Part shown: positions 11,192 through 22,046 of the stretch, piece by piece
Position numbering within the stretch: position 1 is the first letter of the stretch
How the letters are laid out: each line of letters begins with the position of its first letter
Assembly (NCBI GenBank): GCA_013368315.1
Contig: JAACJM010000034.1
Location: 372,001 to 436,000, forward strand
Length of the DNA: 64,000 bases
Direction: 5' to 3'
Origin: Tetrapyrgos nigripes
Lineage: Eukaryota; Basidiomycota; Agaricomycetes; Agaricales; Campanellaceae
Program-made: the position numbers and the translations under genes
The notes under the pieces: generated by a model
Databases searched by the model: none
The model's input: only the letters and a program-made list of their open reading frames with translations
What the model was told of the DNA's origin: nothing

Positions 11192-12681
11192 ATGCTGTTT
11201 TATTCAGCCATGGTCCTAGCTAAACACATACTTTTCATCACCAGGATTTTTGCTGGTAATCAAAAACGCAGTAAACAGTACTCGCTGCCACCAGAAGTCA
11301 TCCAAGAGTTTGTGGACCACATAGCAGTCAACCAATATGAAAATGACCAGAAAGCCATAATGAATTTGAAATCCTGTTCCCTTGTCAGTAAAAACTGGAC
11401 TAAATGGTCCCGGTACCACATCTTTGCAATTTACACTTTTGGTTGTAGTTTCAATGCAATTGTCCTTCAGTGATTGGGCATGTTGTCAAATTATGGCCAG
11501 CAGCACAGTCCCATACAGAAATTCAGTTGCCTCACAGACTGCATGGCCAGCATGTTTCATTATGACCTTGTAAGGGCTTTGTTCTTGGACAGCTCCTCCT
11601 TGAGCAGTCTTGTCCAGCAAAGTCCTTACTTATATCACCACTTCTGCTTTCTCGAAACTCTCTCAGTCACCAACTTTACATTCATGGGCAAGAATGATCC
11701 TTTCAACACTGTCTTTGAAAGGGAGGGTGTTTTAGCCTGTGCCTTTTGTGGCATGACCAATTCCAACCTGAACTTAAACAACATTGCAATCTATCAACAA
11801 ATGTTTCCCCATATCTCATACTTCCTGCAGGTCTTGGAGGCTTTGGTCAGAAATGTGCAGCAGCAGAAGGAAGATTGGCAAAGGAGGACCTACCATCTGG
11901 CATTTGAATGACTCAACTTCAGCAAGTATGACACAGACAGTGCTACACTCAGTAGACACCTCAATAGAGTGTATACCAATCCCATAAAACTATCCTCCTT
12001 GCATTTGAGCCCCTTGGGGGGGAGCCCAAGTGTAGTGGATGGTGGCTGGGACTTTCTATTCACCACTCCAAATACCTTCAACATTCACTTTGGGTTGCAT
12101 TTTGGTAAGTAGTTAAAATTTTTACTTTTTTTACAATTCTGATGTTGTTGCTTTCAGCTCATCACAGAAGTTCCATGGTTAGAGACACCGGGATCCTGTC
12201 TTTGGCTCTCCCTATGTTACACTGTCTTCAAGTTCTTGAAATTTACACTTGGCAGCACTTTACCACTCCAGGCCCATTCTTGATTTACTTGGAATCCCTG
12301 ACTGATAACCCTCTCTGACAGTTAGTCTCAACACACACAACCACAGTGCTCAACCCCAAGTTTCATACACTGGTCTTTGGAGTGTACATTGCCCAGCAGT
12401 TCAGAAGTCATGTCAGGCACACTCACAGTCAGTCAAATGGTGCTGCATTGGATGATATTGACCTATTTGGGAAAGTACTCAATGAAGCTTTAGTGAAGGC
12501 TTTTGGTGCAGACAGAATGGTCAATGATCTCACTAGAATGGTGGTCAACATTTCTGAGATATATGGTTTGGGTTGGAATGAAGCATCCAGTAAACTGCTG
12601 CTATTCAGTGCACAACACCATCTTGAGGTGGAGGTCATTAAAGAGGGAAATATTGAGGAATTGCTAGCTACTGTAATATAG
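11192..12681 (+). pseudogene. F-box-like protein relic
   Basis: At 11,280-11,430 the plus strand encodes LPPEVIQEFVDHIAVNQYEN followed by LKSCSLVSKNWTKWSRYHIF. This is the typical Agaricomycete F-box start: L-P-x-E-[VI]-[IV] followed by SCSLV and a Trp. F-box proteins normally link substrates to SCF ubiquitin ligases. The downstream parts (11,474-11,911 and 12,346-12,681) lie in other frames and are interrupted by stops, so the gene is fragmented. Agaricomycete genomes hold many such decayed F-box genes in repeat-rich regions. The block ending in ELLATVI at 12,681 may belong to the same gene. Confidence 0.45.
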
Positions 12682-12868
12682 AAGATTTTTGGGCTTTTTA
12701 TCACAAATCTTATACTCACCTAATTCTCTGGTCTCTTGAAAGGAAGAGATAGTACTTAGGTTGATGAAGAAGAGATGCTTGTAGACACAAAAGATGTTGT
12801 TAAGTCTGAGTCCTACTGGCTCAGACACTACAGCTTATATACAAGTACACTAAGACCCCTGGTACTTA

Positions 12869-12916
12869 GCTGACTGATGTGCTGACTGATGCGCTGACTG
12901 AGGTGCTGACTGATAC
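12869..12916. repeat. Minisatellite, four 12-bp units
   Basis: Four consecutive units read GCTGACTGATGT, GCTGACTGATGC, GCTGACTGAGGT and GCTGACTGATAC. The surrounding 12,680-13,190 segment is AT-rich and has a TATA-like GCTTATATACAAG near 12,830. It has no recognisable gene. Confidence 0.85.
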
Positions 12917-13323
12917 AACTAATACAGTTTACATGGATAAAAGGATAAACTACATAATAATGATGACACAGTAATACATTAGATGGATAAAAGGATAAAT
13001 GACTCATTACCGATGATCAATAGATCATTTAAGGAAGGAGTCTAGACAATGGGTCTGGAAACTATGATCTAGATCAATCTATATGGAGCTAGCCATGTGA
13101 TAAGCTCTAAAGCGGTCATATGATAACCACATGTCACAGAGAATAGATCACAATATGTGAATAGGGGTAAAGACTGTAAAACTGTGACACTTTTTATTTT
13201 TTGTTTTTGACAAACACTGTAAGTTAGGATGACAATCTTCAATGCAGCTTAGAGCAGGGTTGGATATGACCAGGTCATAGACTAATAACTGTCAGTTCAA
13301 ACCAAAGTCTAGACTCAGTCGGT

Positions 13324-13655
13324 CATCAGTATTTTGACAAACATTTGGCAGACTGCTTCCACTGGTTCAACTGGTACAGCCAAAAATGCCTGATTACATC
13401 TCAGCCCCCCTCATACCATCACCAATATTCCTAGTAGGTAGATTATCTTACATAGAAATGAAGTTATTTTAACATAAAACAGAGGGACAGAAGCTAGCAG
13501 AGGTTGTGTGCATTGCCATTTAAGATTTTTTACTGGTGGGATTTTGGACTTGGCTGGTCGCTTAAGCTCACTTAACAAATGGTGACTGGTTTTCACTGGT
13601 GCCTGCCAAATCTTGGCAGGCACCAGTCAGCCAGTTTTTTGTCAAAATACTGATG
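13324..13655. mobile_element. Short inverted-repeat element with a strong internal hairpin, 332 bp
   Basis: CATCAGTATTTTGACAAA (13324-13341) is repeated as its exact complement at 13638-13655. Inside, 13596-13609 and 13613-13626 are perfect 14-bp complementary arms (CTGGTGCCTGCCAA) around a three-base loop. No clear flanking duplication is seen, so the superfamily is undefined. No coding capacity is evident. Confidence 0.6.
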
Positions 13656-14806
13656 GTATACCAGTTGACAGATAGCTGAGGAAATATTCCCACAGAGTGT
13701 TTGCCACCCAGAAAGGCAAGGCTGAAAACACCCAAATGCCACCAGAGCCTGTCAGGCAATAGCATGTTTTGGCAAAGCCTGATCAACCTATTGATTGATC
13801 AACTGTGGGGACTGGCTAGACTGAAAAATATATGACCATGCAACTATGAAAAGGTTGAAGGCAGCTGCTGATAAAGCAGAGGCATTAGATACAAACAATT
13901 ACAAATGATGTGCAGCTTAGAGTGACTAGGAAATCCAAAGCAGCCACTGCTGGCAAAGTAAACAAGGACAAAGGATACAGGATAGAGTGATGATGAAATG
14001 CTAATCATCTTGCAGTTCGTTCAGCGAGATTTCAAACAAAAATTGAAGTAGGCGAATCATGGGGAGCCCTGCAAACAGCAACTCCCCTGATTATATTGGG
14101 AGAAGCGATTCGAGAAGGCTTAACACATGTAAGAGACAAGATATACAAAGTAAAGGGAGAGGTGGGTGGGTAATGCAAATGTACACTGAGTAAAACTGAA
14201 ATCAAGTAATACTTACCCGAGAGACTCATGAGTATGAGATGGAGTAGGGAGTGAAGGAATGAGTCTCTTGGGTCAAGTTTATATATAAGTACAGTAGGGA
14301 AAAGGAGAAGACCCTGTATAACATGAGTGAGACAAAACTGAGACAGGATAATGAGACTAATACAGATATCAGGAGTGAGTGAGGAGTAGAAAGAAACAGG
14401 GGAGATAAGGTGAAGAAATCGTGGCTACAATAGGCCTAGAACCACGGGGGCTGTGAATTGTGGCCACAATAGGCCTAAACCATGGAGGTATGATGCAATG
14501 ATTTGGACAGCCTGGAGGTCCTACGTGCAGAGCAGTAAATGGGTTAATTATATGAAATCAATAATTGAACTTACAGCGCTGATTAGTTGTGTGTAAAAGG
14601 GTTTTAAAATAAAAGTAAGAAAAACAACTACAGTACTGCTGACAAATAGGATAAACAAATACAAAGGATGCAGGATAGAGCAAGGGGGCTGCACATGATA
14701 GCATTTCCATATAGGGGTGGTTAGTTAGTCCAGCTCCCAGGCCATTAAAAGTTTTTTGGAACCCCCCCTATTCTAGGTTCTGGAAGGGGTTCTGACTGGG
14801 TTATAA

Positions 14807-15820
14807 CAAGAGGTGTGCAGCCAGTCTACCTGAGACCAGACCTTGAGGGGGGAGGGGGTCTGGAGAGGGCTTATGGCCCAAAAGTACATCATGCTCTAGA
14901 GAGTGTATAGACCAAATTTCTGGAGTCATCTCTGCTTCAAAATATCAGAAATACACTTGGAGGGTAAAAACAGGTAGAAGACATGCCTGATATGCCTTAT
15001 TTAGATGGAATCCCACTGAAATGATATATAGTTCTCACAATAGTGATGTCATCAGTGGTCTGACATCATGAACTTTTCTTTGAAAATATTTGCTACCTCA
15101 AGAAAATGGATCCCACATTAGCATTTATCACTCCTTTGTTGTGTCTTTAGGTCAATAGAGGGTCTATAAGGTGGTCTGGAGGGAAAAGTGACTTAATTAG
15201 ATGATTTGTAAGCGAAACTTTATCTTATCTCTTTCCTTTTTAGGAAGGAGGGGGAGGGGGGGACAGTGTTGTCCTTAAGGCCTTAATTAAGGTCACCCAA
15301 TGAAGTTACATCTTAAATTGTTAATAATAGTTTTTAATTAAGGGCATTTTAAGCCCAAATTAAGCCACCTGTACTAAAAATCTGGTCCTCTAGAACACTC
15401 CAAATCCAGCATCATTTAGTAGGCGTCCTGCTGTAGAAGCTACACATACAACTTTTCTACCCTATATGCTGCTCTTTTTCCCAAGAGTCTGTGTCTGACA
15501 GCAGCAATGACTTTGAATGGTCTTCTTGCCTGCAGAAAAAAAATGAAATGGTGATCCTTGATAGTATAAGCAAATGTAGATAAGTTTGAGCATATCATTG
15601 TCTCCAGAAGAAAAAAGAGAGTAGTGGCTGTGATAATGCTAAGGTCTTAATTAAGGCTTAAATTGTTTTTCTTCTGAAGTTAGGTCTTAAATTAAAAGGT
15701 TTTTAAGGCCTTAACATTAATAACTGTTAAGGCTTAAGGACAACACTGGGGGGAGGTCTGGCTGACCTTAAAACCCAAAAGGAACATCTGGTCTGGCCAT
15801 AACTGTCTGCACACCTCTTG
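14807..15820. mobile_element. hAT-like MITE with perfect 8-bp target duplication (outer element)
   Basis: The ends are the perfect inverted repeat CAAGAGGTGTGCAG (14807-14820) and its complement (15807-15820). They are flanked on both sides by GGTTATAA (14799-14806 and 15821-15828). A 14-bp inverted repeat with an 8-bp duplication is characteristic of hAT elements. No transposase is encoded. The element contains a second element at 15264-15748; without it the outer element would be about 530 bp. Confidence 0.85.
15264..15748. mobile_element. Second hAT-like MITE nested in the first, 485 bp
   Basis: The ends are CAGTGTTGTCCTTAAG (15264-15279) and its exact complement at 15733-15748. A subterminal CCTTAATTAAGG-type repetition lies on both sides. 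The CAGTG start is typical of hAT. The flanks are G-runs (GGGGGGGA and GGGGGAGG), so the target duplication is ambiguous. It sits wholly inside the 14807-15820 element and is therefore younger. Confidence 0.75.
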
Positions 15821-16181
15821 GGTTATAAGGTAATCCTAGGTATGAATCACCATTTGTTCTCTAGCAAACAATATTTTGAAGTATTGTCAACCATAAATGC
15901 AATCACTTTTGAGAGAGTCTTACATCAGTCTTATGAGGTGCAAAACATTTATGGAGATAAAACTCGGATTTAGCCAGCTTATAATTACCATATTTGGTAT
16001 ATATCTGAGGCCTTAAAATTTTTTCTGACCCTATATGACCCAACAAAATCCTGGACCCCCCTTTGGATAGAGTGACGAAAAAAGTGCACCATAAGACTCA
16101 TCCTATATTTCATTTCAGACCCATAACAACTCGAGTCAGTCTCTCACATTGTTACTATAGATTTGTGAAGGTATACTAATC

Positions 16182-16592
16182 CTATGATAGTTCTGACTCT
16201 GAGCAGTCCGAGTCCAGAATAATAATCACACTACCACAAGGTTCTGAATCAGTGTAATATTCCCAGATACTAGAAGCCATGGAAGACCTCAGATTTGGGT
16301 CTCTAGCTCCGCACTGATGTGATTGCCTTTCAGCACTGTAGCGAGAAACTGAACCAACATTTGCTGGACTTGGAGGACAGGTATGCAGAGGAGAGAGAGA
16401 ACAAGTAGGATGTGAAAAAATTGCTTGATTAGGAGGGGCCTCAAAAGAATCAATTTCAGTAAAAGTGAGTGTGCTGCCAGTGCCTGAATCCCTATCAAAT
16501 TGATCCAATTCCTTTTCAGTGGGCAAACACTTGACATCTGTTGTTGGCTCGCTGATATCATGAGAACAATATAGCATGTCATAGACACCCAC
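16182..16592 (-). CDS. Unrecognised 136-codon reading frame, probably transposon relic
   Basis: The frame begins MGVYDMLYCSHDIS and ends in the acidic SDCSESELS. It has a Ser/Pro-rich middle and no domain I know. It lies between the nested hAT elements and other repeats, without a convincing promoter. It may be a fragment of a transposon gene; coding status is doubtful. Confidence 0.2.
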   Translation of the reverse strand: MGVYDMLYCSHDISEPTTDVKCLPTEKELDQFDRDSGTGSTLTFTEIDSFEAPPNQAIFSHPTCSLSPLHTCPPSPANVGSVSRYSAERQSHQCGARDPNLRSSMASSIWEYYTDSEPCGSVIIILDSDCSESELS

Positions 16593-16829
16593 AGCGCCAC
16601 CGTGACCACAACTACGTTACATGCAACGAGGGAGATGCATATGGCAGCCTATAAAAGAGGGAGTATATGCTACCACTAGTGACAGATGAGCCAGGAAAGA
16701 ACTTCCTGAACTTGCTGCATACCTTGAAATGACCAGTAAAGACTTCAAGCATGTCTTGTGTTGACAATATAGAATAGGACCTTGCCAAGGCTGCCATTGC
16801 CAAAAGTTTTTCTGACCACACCTAAAATA

Positions 16830-17976
16830 AGGTATTTTGAGCAAATTTTGAGCTTGCTTTTTGGTAATTACCTATAGTTGTGCAATTTTCAAGACTTTCC
16901 CACTGTTTTTTGGCTATCTATTCTGCAAGAAGGTGCAAATACACAACAAATACTCATCACAAGTAGAGTTGAGGTGATCTTATCTCTTCTCTTTTTGGCA
17001 GTATCAGGATAGGGTTAGGGCTTATAGTATCTTATCTATGTGTCATATGACTGTAGATATACTATATAAGGCAGGTGGAGGGGAGTACTTCAGGTGGTGC
17101 TAAAAATTGTTGGCTCATGGCACATGTCTGGACATGTCATATGTCCAAATCCAGACATATGCCACAGCCAATCAGACACCTGCCCCCTATCTTATGTAAT
17201 CTTTTGCGCGCGGACATTGTGATAATGCTTTGCACTGCATATTCAACACTTTTATGTGTTTTTTTCTTTTTACTACACACATCTCTCAATCACTGTAAGT
17301 ACATACAAAGTAGTGACACTCTTAATATCTTTTATCTCTCTGTAGGATATAAAAATGACAGATAAATCAAATTGTACAGATAATTCTTGAAAAAATCTGT
17401 TGCCTAAGATACACAGAAAGTTCAAGAAGGCTTGAACATCTTTCAGTAATGCTATGGTGGGATACATAGACTCTCAATGTCCTGTGCAAAGTGCAGAAGA
17501 AAAAAAGCTGTACAAATATTTCTTCAGAAAATCTCTTTCCTGATAGTAAATACTGGCATTCACTTTAATTCTGCAGCGTCAAGCATACTTCTCCTCCAGT
17601 TTCATTTAGTGACATTATGGAAAAAATCATTGGGATTGATGGAATCTTACTTTTTGGTGTCCTGCGCGAAGCGCAGAAGAAAAATAGAATTTTAGTAAAA
17701 AAAATAAGTCGGCAAAACATGTGTGTCAAAGTGTATAGAGGTACAGTCATCTTGGAGTCTGTGACCCATTTGGAGTCCTTGACCCAAATGCAAATATTTA
17801 AGTAAATTTGGGATCTTTTTACTAAAGTAGGTATACCATGTATTAAATATATTGATACATTTTTGCTCCAATTTCGACAGAGATTGACTGAGAGACTGAG
17901 GTTTGACATGCAGATCAATGTCAAAATTACACGTCTTCAAGATGCGGAAACATCTTTGACGTGTCTAGATACTGTT
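16830..17976. other. AT-rich stretch with one short dispersed duplication, no gene seen
   Basis: The only structure noted is a short direct repeat of about 30 bp. TGTCCTGTGCAAAGTGCAGA (near 17,478) and TGTCCTGCGCGAAGCGCAGA (near 17,659) are each followed by A-rich DNA. Reading frames are short and unconvincing. Confidence 0.4.
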
Positions 17977-18330
17977 TTTACGAGGCCGAATGAAATGAGG
18001 CTGAGTTTATTACACTCGACTTCTGCTTGTGGCTCTATGCTTAAACGGTCCCGTCTATCCGTCCGATAAACGGGTTTGGACCGATTTTATCCGTGTGGCT
18101 GTGTATTTTCCTCGCCCGTTCTCCTTATCAAAGGCTAACCTGCCACTTTTTTGCTCGCAAAATCCTTTGAGGGCAGTGCTCCAACAGGCGCATCTACATA
18201 TCTTTTAGCGGCGACTCAAAAGATGTCTCCTCTCATCTCTCTTTCCTAATGGCAGCACCCTTCGGTTTTTTTACTAATTAATAACTAATTGTAACGGTCC
18301 TTACTTTTCACCCGAGTTGTACAAGTAGAC
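17977..18330. repeat. Dispersed repeat, intact copy
   Basis: This copy begins ACGAGGCCGAATGAAATGAG and ends GTACAAGTAGAC. Two blocks recur near 22-23 kb: about 18019-18100, and 18098-18330 (233 bp, the same length in both copies). The opening motif, followed by a CTTCTGCTTGTGGC-type sequence, occurs three times (about 17,977, 19,820 and 22,047). The last 40 bp equal the outer end of the 108-bp terminal repeat of the 23,063-24,555 element, so this copy contains a remnant of that element. Confidence 0.75.
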
Positions 18331-18564
18331 TAGTTTGACTCTCAAGCTTTTATAGCTCTCTGTACTTGGTATGATCTTCAGTTCAACAGTGTTTATCTGT
18401 CGATGAGTATTCAAAGACTGGTCACTGCACTCCAGTCGCAAGAAGCCGAGTTTAATAGGACTTCGGACACGGGGCTTCAAAAATTAACAACGATCAGCGT
18501 TCATTCAACATAACGTAGAATCCTAAGATTACGACTCAAGCACATCATTGCATACGAAAGCCCT

Positions 18565-18931
18565 CTAGGAAATAACACAAGCAAGGATGGGAAGACCGTT
18601 CACGTCTGTTCCGGTAATTTGGCAGGCTATAATATTCAAGTTCGAGGTTGAGAGTCAACAATTGGCGATTAGAAATAGAAAGATAGAGATGTGAGATTGG
18701 AGAAGCAAAGTGTAGGAAAATGACCCACTTCCATGCTCGCCAAATTGATCAGTACAGGTGTCGCCTTGTACTTTGCCTTGACATTCTGGAGCTTCATGGA
18801 CTTTATAGAGATATAGTCAGTGGTCAAAGGACGAAAGATGAGAGAAATGAGGAAAAGTAAAACTCACGTTGAGCCAAAGCATGACCGACGAAGAGGAGAG
18901 TGATAGTGGTGATGAGCTTGGTGAATTGCAT
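18565..18931 (-). CDS. Small secreted cysteine-containing protein, 65 aa, three exons
   Basis: The gene reads on the minus strand in exons 18931-18868, 18800-18729 and 18626-18565, with introns of 67 and 102 nt bearing GT...AG ends. Exon 1 encodes a signal peptide, MQFTKLITTITLLFVGHALA. The mature part has four cysteines in the segments PECQGKVQGDTCTDQFG and TCQITGTDVNGLPILACVIS, a spacing suggesting two disulphides. Phases match across both introns and the frame closes with TAG at 18565-18567. A TATA-like TATAAATAC sequence lies on the coding strand near 19,015, about 85 bp upstream of the ATG. The function is unknown; size and cysteine content fit a small secreted, effector-like or cell-surface protein. 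The intron model is my inference, but its coherence supports a real gene. Confidence 0.7.
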
Positions 18932-19011
18932 TGGATTGTATTTCTTGGACTTGTTCAACTGAATCTGAGTCTGATTTGTGAGTTAGAAAGAAAGGTGACC
19001 TGGAAGGGGAG

Positions 19012-19020
19012 TATTTATAC
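19012..19020 (-). promoter_or_regulatory. TATA-like box of the small secreted protein gene
   Basis: On the coding strand the sequence reads GGTATAAATACTCC, about 85 bp upstream of the ATG at 18931. Its position and form fit a basidiomycete core promoter. Confidence 0.5.
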
Positions 19021-19897
19021 CTCAGAGACTTAAGGACTCTCATAGAATTTCAAGGACTGAGACTCGGGGAGACGTTGGAAAGGAACCGGTACGAACGTAC
19101 ATGTGTTCTGCATGACGTTCCCAAATACAACACCTCTTGTACTTCGTAACTTGATGTGGGATCGCTCATTAGAGTTGATAGACAAACACTTCAGTAGCTG
19201 TACATGGTGGAGTGAGAATCTTCACCTACCTTTCGCGTTTATTCAACTAAAACGCGTCTTACCCACGTAGTATGTGCAGGTAACACCGAAGATCCTGATA
19301 CCGCGGTTTGCCAGCGCTTATGATCACAGAATAAGGAGTCAAGCACCAAAGTACCACCGTATTAGTTGCCGTGATCCCAGACAAGTGAAATAGATATCGA
19401 AGATGGAGCTCCAACGCCAGCCGTAGTAACCGTCCAGCATGCCGATGCAATTCAGACTCGGCGAATGGATTCAGTGTGGTTGGGGCCTTTCGCAAGATTC
19501 TCGTAGATAATTATAAAACATGCATGCATAGAACACAACTGGATACTAGTCTCGAGGATCCAGACTGTGTAGATGCTGTATAGCCCGCCACGGCATCCAT
19601 TTACTCCAAACCTCCGAGCAGGGAAATCGAACACGTCAGCGTTGTGACGGTATAGCAGTAATACTGTGCAAAAAATCCAAATTGGCGTTTTTTTTTCGCA
19701 GGTTGACACTTTTTTGGCCATTTTTGCTGGTTTTCCTTGCAGACTGGACTGACTTCTTGAGTTTCTGTCTTTTTTTTTTTTTTGCACAGGTTCTCCTCAC
19801 AGGTCTGTCCCTTATTACAAGGCCGAAGAATGAGGATGAGTTCTTTATTGGTTCTTTACACTCTCTTTCTGCTTGTGGTTACATCAGAAGAAATCAA

Positions 19898-20078
19898 GTT
19901 TCTATCGCCCAGCTTGACTCGGCTTGTACAACTGAATAAAGCCCGGCAAGTTGGCTTTACGTGGCTGGCAAGCCACAAGCGGCCTCTCCATCTTTTTTGG
20001 GACAAGCCTCAGCCAAAAATAACTCGCCGATCCATTCAGTCAGCTTGCCACTAAGCTGACAAGCCGGGCAATAGAAAC
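19898..20078. repeat. 181-bp segment bounded by a 19-bp imperfect inverted repeat
   Basis: GTTTCTATCGCCCAGCTTG (19898-19916) and the complement of CAAGCCGGGCAATAGAAAC (20060-20078) match at 17 of 19 positions. The interior contains further CAAGC/GCTTG repeats and no gene. No target duplication is visible. It lies directly after the third copy of the CGAGGCCGAATGA-like motif (about 19,820). Confidence 0.45.
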
Positions 20079-20800
20079 GCGTGTTTTACTGATGTATGTC
20101 TATTCGGTAACCAGTTAGATGTTTCTCCGTTTTTTCTCTCTCTCTTCGTTATTATATGTTTTAGTTTTATTTTTATCTTTCACTTCAATATTAATCTCGA
20201 GATCTATTGGACTCAAATTGGACTCGTTGTATGCCAGCGGTAAGGTAGCGGGCTGTGCTGCCTGTCGGCTCTACGCCGGTTATATGCTATCGATGAAGTC
20301 GTACTTGGAGGAGGAGGAGTGTATTACTGGCTTTGGACCAAGATATGATGCACCAGGTCCGGGAAGCATTGCAAGCGTAACCTACTAGTACAAGATATTA
20401 CAGGAAAGTACATATGTAATGCTTACAGGTAAATTACGCTTGCGGCCCCGGGACTCTGATAGCTAACGAAGGCAAATCAGTAGCCCATTCGTCAGTGTCT
20501 GCCTTCGCCGCTATCAAGAGCCGCATTTATTCAGAATCAGAATAGATTTCTTCGATGCATTACCTACTGCATTCTATGAATCACCCATGGCAACTTTATC
20601 GTACCAAATCTAAATGCATTAGTACTGTGTACTAATGTGGCGTCACCTCGGACGGCGCCCGAGTACAACCTAACAATACTGCGCTGCTACTCCTGCAGCT
20701 GTTGGGAATTGGAAGTCTGCAAATACCGTAACATGTATATGAGTCAAGTCTCCAATGAAGTCCCCCGGAAAAGAGTTGGAGTCAGCTGTCAAGTCAAATT

Positions 20801-20810
20801 GTATAAAAAC
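20801..20810 (+). promoter_or_regulatory. TATA box of the 20,919 secreted-peptide gene
   Basis: GTATAAAAAC lies about 110 bp upstream of the ATG at 20919, with a plausible leader in between. This supports the short gene being transcribed. Confidence 0.55.
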
Positions 20811-20918
20811 AGCCAGAATTCGGTGAAGGTGGCCAACAGTTTGCAACGTCGACATATCCTTCCTGCCAGCCATCAACCCAATCTCCGAGTCATCTAATAT
20901 CTCCTAATTTTGAGCACA

Positions 20919-21177
20919 ATGTTCAGACTGAGACTCACAGCACTGAACAACCTTGTTCTCCTGGTGTTCATGGCTTCGGCGTTGACCACCACTATGGCCA
21001 TCCCTGTCCCGGGCCCAGTCACTGCGGAGTGGAGTGACCTTTGGGAGTTCAAAAAGCGTAGCTTTGGGGTATGTTGCCAAAAATATAGGATGACATCTCC
21101 ACGGATAGCTGATAATGTTGACATACTAGGGTGGCAATGGTCAGAATCCTGGTTGGCGCGGCACAGGCTATTTATGA
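20919..21177 (+). CDS. Predicted secreted peptide precursor with a Kex2-type site, 65 aa
   Basis: Two exons, 20919-21068 and 21130-21177, are joined by a 61-nt GTATGT...ACTAG intron. The N-terminus MFRLRLTALNNLVLLVFMAS leads into ALTTTMA, a good signal peptide. A short pro-segment follows (IPVPGP...WEF), then the dibasic KKR. Cleavage there would release SFGGGNGQNPGWRGTGYL, a Gly-rich 18-residue peptide with no cysteine. Without splicing the frame runs to 21200 and yields an unrelated tail. I prefer the spliced model because intron length, splice sites and phase all fit. It lacks a C-terminal CaaX box, so it is not a classical mushroom lipopeptide pheromone. The function is unknown; alternatives are a small secreted protein or a processed signalling peptide. 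Confidence 0.55.
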
Positions 21178-22046
21178 CCCCGGAGATCATAGTAGGGTGA
21201 GTTTTATATCATGATTAACCCTTCCGAGTTTGCTCAAGAATAATACAAGGCTCTACTCGTGTAGTAGTGGAGCCAACGTTCAAGGCGCCACAGCATGAAC
21301 AGGGTATCAGTCGAGGATTTGCAAATGTGTGTTTGGTTCTGATAAACGTCTTCGATTTTAGTTACTGGTTTTGTAGCGTGCCAATGGTACAGTATGGTAC
21401 ATTATTAACATAGGCCCTCCCAAGAAACGTTAATTTATAATTACATTCCCCTAACCAAAGGCATACATCATAACCTACACACAGTTTCGTGGAGAAGTCC
21501 GAGTTGTACAGTAAGTGATCCTGAAGCCTGGGTTGGATCAGCTAGGGCTTCATGTGCAGGTGGTTTGCTCCCAGCATGAATACTGCTTTCTCTCGCTCGT
21601 TGGAAGTTGGACAAAATCGCCAGAAGGAACAGTTTCTGGATGATATATCATGGTAAAGAGAGAAGAACCCACTGTTCCCATCCCTCAATCCTTCTCCGCT
21701 GTTACCTCCTCCTGCGCATCCATATCAGCCCGCAAAACTAAATAGCGCACCAATCCTTCGATACGAACACTTCTTGCTTATTCTTGGCGGTCTAACTCAA
21801 CCTCTTGCATCCTCAGCGCAGCCATTTGCTTAACTTTTTCTTTCTTTCTTTTTTCAGCACCTTTCCTGCACCTTTTCTCTGCTCAAGCCTCTCGGTGCAG
21901 CTTCTCTGAGGTGTAACGAAGTCAGCTGAGATGTTGGGGCTGAGAAGAATAAACTAGTGTATTGGTGCTGCGTAGCAGCAGACCATGCAGGTTTTTACAA
22001 CGTGCGTCGCCGGGAGCCCTCGGTTGTGTGTATATATCAATCATTA

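Noticed and set aside
12672..13189. Segment starting TG and ending CA with a TATA-like box, considered as a solo LTR
   Set aside because: The flanking bases do not form a duplication and the start lacks the TGTCAC complement of the GTGACA end.
20919..21177. Mating pheromone precursor
   Set aside because: The predicted product has no C-terminal CaaX box and does have a signal peptide, unlike basidiomycete lipopeptide pheromones.
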